Shown here piece after piece: positions 53,420 to 60,254 of a stretch of 64,000 bases of DNA. Within the stretch, counting starts at the first letter, position 1, and every line of letters starts with the position of its first letter. The DNA is from Bacterioplanes sanyensis (GTDB lineage Bacteria; Pseudomonadota; Gammaproteobacteria; Pseudomonadales; Oceanobacteraceae): the NCBI RefSeq assembly GCF_014652515.1, contig NZ_BMYY01000003.1, positions 124,001 to 188,000 of the forward strand. Reading direction: 5' to 3'. The notes beneath the pieces are model-generated. The model worked only from the letters and a program-made list of their open reading frames with translations. It was not told the origin of the DNA and made no database searches. The position numbers were made by a program, and so were the translations under genes.

Positions 53420-54028
53420 ATGAGCCAAGATAGTCTGAATACAATCAAACGAATACTGTTCAATCAGGAGTCAGTTCTATCGATGATCGTACCCGCTATC
53501 ATCTATGGTTTGACCTATTGGCATTATGGGCTCGTAGAGGCGGTGATTGCATCCGGTGCTTATGCCATTATTGCCAGTTTTTTCCTGAAATCGACAAAGT
53601 ACATTGCATTTTTATTTGCTGCTTTTGGCCTGATCGAGATCCTAATTGTCTGGATAGCCCCAGACTCTTGGTTGATAGGTACGCTGTTTATGAAATCGCT
53701 TATTGGTGCAACACAAGTCGCTGTTTTATTTCTCATATTTTCACTTATTAAAAAGCCTATCCCAATGCTGTTTGCCGAAGCTGGCATGCCCGAATTAAAG
53801 GAGTGGGAGTTCAGTGCGACAAAAACTTATTTGGGGATTTGGCAGAAAATCTCTTATTTTTGGGTATTGATATACAGCATAAAGGCAGCAACTTTAGTTA
53901 TGTTTTACCCTGTTGATGCTGATACTCTGGTCATGCTTAATCTGTTATTAGGCTGGCCTTTGCATGTGGGGCTGATCATCATCTCTGTCATTTATGTAAG
54001 ATCCCAACTGATAAAATATGACGACTAA
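53420..54028 (+). CDS. Integral membrane protein, unknown function (VC0807-like?)
   Basis: A 202-residue protein with five to six membrane segments (~20-60, ~62-85, ~88-110, ~140-165 and ~170-195), a cytoplasmic-looking loop KKPIPMLFAEAGMPELKEWE, and a charged C terminus. The layout and loop resemble septation-protein-A/VC0807-type membrane proteins of similar length, but I cannot confirm this. The ATG lies 82 bases behind MITE copy 2. The GC content is low compared with core genes. Confidence 0.7.
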   Translation: MSQDSLNTIKRILFNQESVLSMIVPAIIYGLTYWHYGLVEAVIASGAYAIIASFFLKSTKYIAFLFAAFGLIEILIVWIAPDSWLIGTLFMKSLIGATQVAVLFLIFSLIKKPIPMLFAEAGMPELKEWEFSATKTYLGIWQKISYFWVLIYSIKAATLVMFYPVDADTLVMLNLLLGWPLHVGLIIISVIYVRSQLIKYDD

Positions 54029-54094
54029 AAAGCATCCAGCCGGCTTTAAAGCGGCATCGAGGACATTAGAGGCTTTACAAAAGGGCGCTACACA

Positions 54095-54215
54095 GCCGAA
54101 GTTTTTTGGCGATCTTCGCAGGGCACGGGCGGAAAACCTCCATAATATCGTTTGCGATGTTGCAAAGGGCTGGCCATATCCTGCCATCACTTTCTTACCC
54201 TGAAAGCCGCACTCG
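54095..54215 (-). repeat. Decayed partial MITE copy
   Basis: Aligns by eye with the distal half of MITE copy 2, including GGGCTGGCCATATCCTGCCA and the CTGAAAGCC...GCACTCG stretch, in the same orientation. No intact terminal repeat remains at either end. Confidence 0.7.
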
Positions 54216-54218
54216 GAA

Positions 54219-54280
54219 ACTAAAAGAACACACGCCCAAGCTGTCACGTTGTTGGCAGCCCATGGGCCGCGAAGGCGGCC
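54219..54280 (+). repeat. REP-like repeat, diverged partial copy 4
   Basis: ACTAAAAGAACACACGCCCA, then AGCTGTCACGTTGTTGGCAG, matching the first half of the repeats at 48-49 kb. The hairpin half is replaced by GGGCCGCGAAGGCGGCC. Confidence 0.5.
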
Positions 54281-54282
54281 AT

Positions 54283-54735
54283 CTAATTGTTAGAATGACT
54301 TTCTACCGATTGTATGCGTTGATCAACTTGGTCAGATAGCCATTGTGACGGCGTTCTTCCTTGCAGGTGATCTTGCATAAAGCCAGTGCGATGGGAAACC
54401 TGACCAATCACATTATCGGCTACCAGTTTTACTGGACTGATTTTAGCACTCAATACTCCGGAAAAAACGCTTGAGGCAATGCGCCCAGTTTGGGTTTGCG
54501 TTTGTGAATTGTTATACCGCTCATAGCCGGCCTGGAGCCCAGAAAAACTGGAAAAAAGCCGCTGGGCGCCCGACAGCACATTGTTGTAGGCATTAAAACC
54601 ACTGGCCGTACTGCTATTACCCAAGGTCGACTGTATTAGCTTGTTTCTGCCTTTCGTTGCCGCAGACAGTGTGGAGCCACCATCGAAGACGTTAAAATTG
54701 GTTTTTGGGGCATCGCCCTTATGCGGACCGCTCAT
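54283..54735 (-). CDS. Orphan protein rich in Ser/Asn/Gln, unknown function
   Basis: A 150-residue protein starting MSGPHKGDAPKTNFNVFDGG behind AGAGGTG with a 5-base spacer; longer in-frame starts lack such a site. The composition is polar (many S, N, Q, T, G) with amphipathic stretches (AQRLFSSFSGLQAGYERYNN; RIASSVFSGVLSAKISPVKL). No signal peptide or membrane helix is evident. The MSGPHKGD start and the polar repeats give a structural-protein or effector-like impression, but I recognise no family. Confidence 0.6.
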   Translation of the reverse strand: MSGPHKGDAPKTNFNVFDGGSTLSAATKGRNKLIQSTLGNSSTASGFNAYNNVLSGAQRLFSSFSGLQAGYERYNNSQTQTQTGRIASSVFSGVLSAKISPVKLVADNVIGQVSHRTGFMQDHLQGRTPSQWLSDQVDQRIQSVESHSNN

Positions 54736-55126
54736 ACTTGCACCTCTTGCCATGTACAGGGGAAGTATGAGCAGCAAGAGTTACGCCATTGGTCAAGTAT
54801 GGGGAGAAATCGGGTTCAGATTATCTCTGGCTCATCGAAATCACATTGGCACTGGGTGTTTTTTCACGCATTTCGCACACACATTCGGGATCAAGATTAC
54901 CCAGTGTCTTTCATCCAGTACCTTTCACATGCTTCACTCAGGAGTGTGTTACCTGGCCGCTGCGGTGCCTGCTATTTCATAAGCAGTTCCCAAAGAACCC
55001 AACCAGCCCCCATAGACAGCTTGCGCGAAGCATGATATTGATTTTCCTATCATCGCCACCGGCGAGCTGGCCTCTGTCTTTCAGCACGCCATTATCACCA
55101 ACCAGTTTGAGCAACAGGAACATTGC
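54736..55126. other. Intergenic region with a possible gene remnant
   Basis: About 390 bases between divergent genes. The last ~110 bases are open in the same frame as the following NTF2-like gene and read DIDFPIIATGELASVFQ before its ATG, but no usable start codon precedes them. The rest shows no repeat, RNA gene or clear promoter. Confidence 0.4.
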
Positions 55127-55510
55127 ATGATTACACAGGATAAAAAATCACTGATTGAGTCATACATTCAGTGCTACAACGCCTTTGATATCGATGGCTT
55201 AGTCGCGTTACTGGCTGACGATGTGGTGTTTGAAAATGAAGCCGGAGGGGAGGTTAATGTGCACACACAAGGCAAAGAAGATTTTAAAACCTTGGCCTTA
55301 CAATCGGCTCAAGTATTCAGTGCGCGCCAGCAAACCATTACCAACATGCAACTGCACGACGACAGCGCCACGGTGGATATTGATTATCAAGGCACAGTGG
55401 CCGCGGATTTAGATAATGGCCTTAAGGCCGGCCAGGTTATTGAATTGCAGGGCCAAACCTTATTTAAGTTTAGCCACGGCAAAATCAGCCACATCAAGGA
55501 CGTCAGTTAA
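55127..55510 (+). CDS. SnoaL/NTF2-like family protein
   Basis: A 127-residue single-domain protein of the NTF2-like cone fold. The pattern is an N-terminal helix pair (LIESYIQCYNAFDIDGLVAL), an LADDVVFEN strand, and a C-terminal beta sheet (ELQGQTLFKFSHGKISHIKD). Such proteins are either small hydrolases/isomerases or binding proteins; no catalytic set can be assigned. CAGGAA lies seven bases upstream of the ATG. It converges with rapA. Confidence 0.8.
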   Translation: MITQDKKSLIESYIQCYNAFDIDGLVALLADDVVFENEAGGEVNVHTQGKEDFKTLALQSAQVFSARQQTITNMQLHDDSATVDIDYQGTVAADLDNGLKAGQVIELQGQTLFKFSHGKISHIKDVS

Positions 55511-55516
55511 AGAGCC

Positions 55517-55534
55517 AGCCCGGCAAGCCGGGCT
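55517..55534. terminator. Symmetric hairpin between convergent genes
   Basis: AGCCCGGC-AA-GCCGGGCT, 8-bp stem, seven bases after the NTF2-like stop and 16 before the rapA stop. Weak T-richness on either side; a shared end point is likely. Confidence 0.55.
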
Positions 55535-55549
55535 GTGGCAAAGTGTGGT

Positions 55550-58297
55550 TTAACCACAAAATACCAATCGCACCGAATCCAGCAGCAGCTGTGATTCATC
55601 GATCGCCGCCAATACGTCGTCACGCTCTTGGCGCACCACATCGAGCATGGCTGGTGAAATATTGGCATTGTGCTGAGCCAGAGAATCCAACCGCGCCAAA
55701 CGGTCTTCGTAGGCTTCTTCCGCTTTGCGCTTGGCCACGGCGACCATTTTATCCAGCTGGGCAGCGCCCATTTTTTCCAGCTTGTGCAATAGCGGCTGAA
55801 TTTCTTCGGCGCGCTGCTCGACCAAGCCGCGAGCGGTGCCTTTTTTCAGCGGCAGGGCGAAGCCTGGCAGGGCTTCAGGCTCGTTAACCTTCAGGTCACC
55901 TGTTGGCGTCATCATTAAATGCATGGCATTGGGCGGCAAAAAGCGTTCAACTTGCAGTGCACGCTTGGCCGGGCAGCTGGCAACAAACTGCAACTGCAAG
56001 AACACATCGCCCGTGGTGTGCGGGTGATCTTCAATGTAACCGACCACCGCATTGCCCGCAGGGCCGGTGAGAATTAACTCCAGCGCTTGGTCAATAAAGG
56101 GGTGCTCCCAACTCAGGAACTGCACATCGTCACGCGCCAGCGCTACTTCACGGCGGGTCGTTGCCATAAAGCCATCGGCAGGCAAGTGTGGCATATCCGG
56201 CACCAGCATATGATCGCCCGGTGCAATGGTGACGCAGTCGCCGCCAAGATCGGTTATTTCAACGCCGAAGGCATCGGCAAATAACTCCAAAAAGTCGTTC
56301 AGGTCTGCCTCATCCTCAATGTGCGTAATGGTCATATCACGCGCGAGTGCTTTGGCCTTGCCTGGACGACAGGAGTGCATCTCCAGCAAACGGTCGCGAC
56401 CGGATTCCAGTTGTGCCAGAAGCTCGCGACGGCGCTCAGCAATGCGCTCGACCAACGGCTGCAAATCACCATCGGTCAGCAGCGCTTGGGTAATGTCGTC
56501 ACGGTGCTCATCCAGCAACGGCTGCGCCGCCGGGTTAGGCGCACGGAACAAGTCAAAGCCTTGCTCTAATAAAGTCGCCCAGCGCTGGCTGATGTGGCCT
56601 TGGAATACCGGAATGTGAATTTGAATGTCGTTCTTTTGACCAATGCGGTCGAGGCGGCCAATGCGCTGTTCCAGCAAGTCGCAGTTAAACGGTAAATCAA
56701 ACAGCACCAAGTGGTGGGCAAACTGGAAGTTGCGACCTTCGCTGCCAATTTCCGAGCACAGCAAAATACGCGCGCCTTGCTCGTGGTCAGCAAAATAGGC
56801 GGCGGCGCGGTCACGCTCGACCAAATCCATGTGCTCATGGAATACCGCTGCCGGCAGGGCGTATTGATCCCATAAGTGGGCTTCTAGGTCGAGCACGGTT
56901 TGCGCCGAGTGGCAGATCAAAATGACCTTGTCTTTGCCCGTCGCGCCCAGCAGCTCGGTCAGCCATTGCACGCGAGGGTCTTTCGGGCACCAGTTGGCCT
57001 TGTGACGCTCGGGCACCAAATCTTCCAGACTGGCATTGTCAGCAAATTCGGCCGCCGGCAGCTCAGTGATGGTGGTTAACCGCTGCGGGAAGCCGCTAAC
57101 GCCATGTCGAGTATTACGATACAGCGCTCGTCCTGGGCCAAAACGGTCAATCAATGCCTCGAGCTGACGATCACGCGAGTCGCTATCGGCCAAATCGGGC
57201 AGTTTCTCCGCCAGGGCCGCTTGCTGCTCGCTGCTCAGTGCTTCATCACTGCACAGCGCTGCCGCCAGATCCGCAATGGGCTGGTAAGCCTGCTGCTCTT
57301 GCAGGAATTTCTCCAACGACGGATAACGCTCAGGGTCGAGCAGGCGCAAGCGCGCAAAGTGCCCCTCAACGCCAAGCTGCTCAGGTGTCGCGGTCAGCAG
57401 CATCACACCGGCCGTGCGGCACGCCAAGCTCTCAACCAGGGTGTAAGCTGGGCCTTGCTCGTCTTCGCTCCACTCCAAATGGTGCGCTTCGTCGACGATG
57501 AGCATGTCCCAAGCACTGCTCAGCGCCGCCTGCTGCAGCACCTCGTTATCGGCCAGCGACATTGGGCAAATAAACAACTGGCCGTCGGCAAACATGGCCT
57601 CACCATCGCCCAATGAGCCTTGGTTGATGATGTTAAAGCGCAAGTTAAAGCGGCGAATCATTTCAACCAGCCACTGGTGCACCAGGTGATCTGGCACCAG
57701 TACCAACACCCGCTGCAAACGCTGCTGCAGCATTAAACGGTGCAGCATCAAGCCGGCTTCGATGGTTTTACCCAGACCGACCTCATCGGCCAGCAGCACC
57801 CGTGGCAGGGCGTCTTGAGTGGCATGTTCAGCGATGTACAGCTGATGTGGCAGCAAGCTGGTACGCGCGCCTAGCAAGCCAAAGTAGCGACGCTGGCGCA
57901 ACTTGCTTTGCTGCTGCAATGCGACCTGACGCAGCTCGTAAAGGTTATTGCGGTCAATCTGGCCAGAAAACAGCCGATCGACCGGGCGGTTCAGCTGAAT
58001 GCTGCCACTTAAGTGGGTTTCGGGCACCACGCGCTCGCCATCGCCGTAGAACACGATGTCGTCGTGCTGATCGACTTCGGTCAGCGTCATCACGGTGCCG
58101 TCTTGCAGCGGCACCTGATCGCCGACCTTAAAGATCACACGGCTCAAAGGGGAGTTTTGGCGGGAGTAGGTGCGACTTTCTTCAATCACCGGGAAAAACA
58201 CGGTCACCATACGGAAGTCGACACTTTGAATTAGACCCAGTCCGAGGTCGGTTTCGGCTTCACTGATCCAGCGCTGGCCAACACTAAAGCTGCTCAT
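55550..58297 (-). CDS. rapA: RNA polymerase-associated helicase RapA (HepA)
   Basis: RapA is a SWI2/SNF2 ATPase that rides on RNA polymerase and recycles it. The 915-residue product has two N-terminal Tudor-like domains (SVGQRWISEAETDLGLGLIQ), ATPase motif I LADEVGLGKTIEAGLMLHRL, the DEAH box IVDEAHHLEWS, TATPEQLGVEGHFARLRLLD, helicase motif VI EQRIGRLDRIGQ, and the long C-terminal Rpd/spacer part. Its length differs from E. coli RapA (968) mainly in that last part. No partner gene is next to it. Confidence 0.95.
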   Translation of the reverse strand: MSSFSVGQRWISEAETDLGLGLIQSVDFRMVTVFFPVIEESRTYSRQNSPLSRVIFKVGDQVPLQDGTVMTLTEVDQHDDIVFYGDGERVVPETHLSGSIQLNRPVDRLFSGQIDRNNLYELRQVALQQQSKLRQRRYFGLLGARTSLLPHQLYIAEHATQDALPRVLLADEVGLGKTIEAGLMLHRLMLQQRLQRVLVLVPDHLVHQWLVEMIRRFNLRFNIINQGSLGDGEAMFADGQLFICPMSLADNEVLQQAALSSAWDMLIVDEAHHLEWSEDEQGPAYTLVESLACRTAGVMLLTATPEQLGVEGHFARLRLLDPERYPSLEKFLQEQQAYQPIADLAAALCSDEALSSEQQAALAEKLPDLADSDSRDRQLEALIDRFGPGRALYRNTRHGVSGFPQRLTTITELPAAEFADNASLEDLVPERHKANWCPKDPRVQWLTELLGATGKDKVILICHSAQTVLDLEAHLWDQYALPAAVFHEHMDLVERDRAAAYFADHEQGARILLCSEIGSEGRNFQFAHHLVLFDLPFNCDLLEQRIGRLDRIGQKNDIQIHIPVFQGHISQRWATLLEQGFDLFRAPNPAAQPLLDEHRDDITQALLTDGDLQPLVERIAERRRELLAQLESGRDRLLEMHSCRPGKAKALARDMTITHIEDEADLNDFLELFADAFGVEITDLGGDCVTIAPGDHMLVPDMPHLPADGFMATTRREVALARDDVQFLSWEHPFIDQALELILTGPAGNAVVGYIEDHPHTTGDVFLQLQFVASCPAKRALQVERFLPPNAMHLMMTPTGDLKVNEPEALPGFALPLKKGTARGLVEQRAEEIQPLLHKLEKMGAAQLDKMVAVAKRKAEEAYEDRLARLDSLAQHNANISPAMLDVVRQERDDVLAAIDESQLLLDSVRLVFCG

Positions 58298-58415
58298 CGT
58301 CTGTTGCTGTCTTCTGTCGTCGCTAAGAAATGGCGGCGCAGTCTAACTGATGAGCGCTTAAAATCCCATGCGCACGAAGGATTTGATGACGCAAAAGGCC
58401 AGTCATGTGTGACCA

Positions 58416-59534
58416 TCACTCGGTGGTGATAATGACCTTTTTAACATCGTACTTCTTCACCAACTTGCCAAATGCGCGGCGGTCTTTGCCGCACAGGGCA
58501 GCCGCACGGGTGATATTGCCATCCGCCAGCTCCAACATTTGCACCACATAGTGTTTTTCGAACTGCTCAACGGCTTGGCGCTTATCGTCGGCAAAATTGT
58601 AATGGCTTTGCGCGTGCAAATCGGGCAGAGGAGGGCGTATGGCTGGCTGAGCACTTTCTGCTGCAGCCGTCGAAGGCGTTGCTGCCGAGCAATGCTCGCT
58701 GTCAATACATTGCCCTGGCGACAGCAAAAATAAACGATGCAAGGTATTTTCCAACTCACGAACATTGCCGTGCCAAGGCATGGACACCAAATCCGCCATA
58801 AGGGCCGGCGAGACCTGCTTCGGCGCCAAACCGTATTGGCCCGCGAACTGTCGCAAAAAGTGGTTTACCAGCAAGGGAATGTCCTGGCGGCGTTGACGCA
58901 GCGGTGGCATATGCACCGCCAAAATATACAAGCGGTAGTACAAATCACGGCGAAACAAGCCTTCGTCCACGCGTTGCAGTAAATCGCAGTTCGCCGAAGC
59001 GATTAATCGCGCATTGGAGGTCAAGGTTTTTTCACTGCCCACAGGGCGAAACTCAGATTCTTGCAAAAAGCGCAGCAGTGCTGCCTGCGAGGCCAGTGAC
59101 AAGCTATCGATTTCATCAAGAAACAAGGTGCCCTGGTCGGCTTCGGCCAACAGCCCTTTTTTGTCGTGGCGAGCGTCGGTGAAAGCGCCGCGCTTATGGC
59201 CAAACAGTTCGCTGGCGAACAGCTCGGTTGTTAGCGTAGCGCAGTTCACGGCCACAAACGGCTGACCTCGACGCTGCCCGCAATAGTGCAAGCCGCGTGC
59301 GGCCAACTCTTTACCGGTACCGGTTTCGCCGGTAATTAACACAGGTGCGTCGTATTGGGCTTGTATGTGAATATTGGCCAGCGCTTCTTTCAGCTGTGGC
59401 GACTGCCCGACGATATGAACGCCAGCGACCTCTGTGGTCGTAGCGTCTTCCGTTGAATAATGAAAGTTGGCAGCGGAGGAGGGGCCAGCGACCTCATGAT
59501 GAGACGAATCGGCCAGTGTCAGAGAATCGTCCAT
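58416..59534 (-). CDS. Sigma-54-dependent transcription activator without receiver domain
   Basis: A 372-residue enhancer-binding protein: a short N-terminal tail (~40 residues, no phospho-acceptor domain), an AAA+ core, and a Fis-type helix-turn-helix (GNITRAAALCGKDRRAFGKL). Walker A is GETGTGKE; Walker B is GTLFLDEID. The sigma-54 contact loop reads GAFTDA instead of GAFTGA, a variant found in some working activators. The start chosen has AGGAGG 11 bases upstream; an ATG three codons earlier is almost on top of it. It diverges from the type VI secretion genes, whose promoter carries a sigma-54 signature, so it is their likely regulator (VasH-like role). Confidence 0.87.
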   Translation of the reverse strand: MDDSLTLADSSHHEVAGPSSAANFHYSTEDATTTEVAGVHIVGQSPQLKEALANIHIQAQYDAPVLITGETGTGKELAARGLHYCGQRRGQPFVAVNCATLTTELFASELFGHKRGAFTDARHDKKGLLAEADQGTLFLDEIDSLSLASQAALLRFLQESEFRPVGSEKTLTSNARLIASANCDLLQRVDEGLFRRDLYYRLYILAVHMPPLRQRRQDIPLLVNHFLRQFAGQYGLAPKQVSPALMADLVSMPWHGNVRELENTLHRLFLLSPGQCIDSEHCSAATPSTAAAESAQPAIRPPLPDLHAQSHYNFADDKRQAVEQFEKHYVVQMLELADGNITRAAALCGKDRRAFGKLVKKYDVKKVIITTE

Positions 59535-59728
59535 GATGGGCATAACCTCCTGAATCAATGATGTCGATGCCTCGCACTAACCGAGGTTCGTCTTTAGTTT
59601 TTTTGAAAATCGCTATTCAAAATATATCGCAATATCAATGCCAGCTAAGCGAGGCTAGCATAGGCCCATAGCAGCGCCATAAATGGCCGCATAATTCATT
59701 CCTTCGGTCGGTAACTGATGATTTATTG

Positions 59729-59750
59729 AGCGGGTTAATCGTGACCCGCT
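59729..59750. promoter_or_regulatory. Candidate enhancer dyad 1 for the sigma-54 activator
   Basis: AGCGGGT and ACCCGCT (7-base perfect arms, 8-base centre), about 142 bases upstream of the -24 element at 59,892. Distance and symmetry fit an upstream activating site. Confidence 0.45.
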
Positions 59751-59801
59751 GGGCAATATTTGACCCATCAAGCAACACACAAACGCAACACGATCAAACC
59801 A

Positions 59802-59828
59802 ACCCGGGGCAACCCACCCCAACCGGGT
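59802..59828. promoter_or_regulatory. Candidate enhancer dyad 2
   Basis: ACCCGG and CCGGGT, 15 bases apart, sharing the ACCCG/CGGGT core with dyad 1. It lies about 64 bases before the -24 element. Weaker than dyad 1. Confidence 0.35.
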
Positions 59829-59865
59829 AAAAAGCAGCGCCCTTTTTCAGCGGCGCAGCCCTTCA

Positions 59866-59887
59866 AGCCCATTCCTACGGGCTTTTT
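59866..59887 (+). terminator. Hairpin with T-tract before the type VI promoter
   Basis: AGCCC and GGGCT around an 8-base loop, followed by TTTTT. No gene precedes it on this strand; it may shield the sigma-54 promoter from read-through or end a short RNA. Confidence 0.45.
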
Positions 59888-59891
59888 ATGC

Positions 59892-59908
59892 TTGGCACCG
59901 GCATTGCT
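59892..59908 (+). promoter_or_regulatory. Sigma-54 (-24/-12) promoter of the type VI secretion operon
   Basis: TTGGCACCGGCATTGCT: GG of the -24 element and GC of the -12 element are separated by exactly 10 bases, matching YTGGCACG-N4-TTGCW closely. The first type VI gene starts 54 bases on. Confidence 0.8.
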
Positions 59909-59961
59909 ATAGCCCTCTGTGCAGTATCAATTTACTTCCTCAATTAAGTGATGGTGCCCAC

Positions 59962-60213
59962 GTGAGCGACAACAGCCAAAACGACCACAGCCTTTATGTG
60001 GCCAGACTCATAGAGAACTACTTGCAAGCACATCCAAACGCGATGGATAGCTTCGAAGGAATCAGACGTTGGTGGATTACTGAACAGAAAATCCATGAGT
60101 CTGCATTTTCGGTTAAGGACGCTCTTGAAATTCTGGTCAGTAAAGGCGTGGTAGAGGAAGTCGGGGGTGGCTTCTTTAAATGCGCGGAAAAAAAGACATC
60201 CGCCCGCCATTGA
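59962..60213 (+). CDS. Small protein at the head of the type VI operon, unknown function
   Basis: An 83-residue, probably helical protein from a GTG start (no in-frame ATG is available and the ribosome-binding site is weak). The sequence SLYVARLIENYLQAHPNAMD, GIRRWWI and VKDALEILVSKGVVEEVGGG has the helix-helix-strand feel of a winged-helix module, ending in a short basic tail. It is the first gene behind the sigma-54 promoter and 41 bases before the sheath gene, so it is part of the type VI operon. It is not one of the 13 core Tss subunits. Confidence 0.75.
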   Translation: MSDNSQNDHSLYVARLIENYLQAHPNAMDSFEGIRRWWITEQKIHESAFSVKDALEILVSKGVVEEVGGGFFKCAEKKTSARH

Positions 60214-60254
60214 GGCAAAGCCAACTGTCATATCAATAATGTGAGGGAATAATT

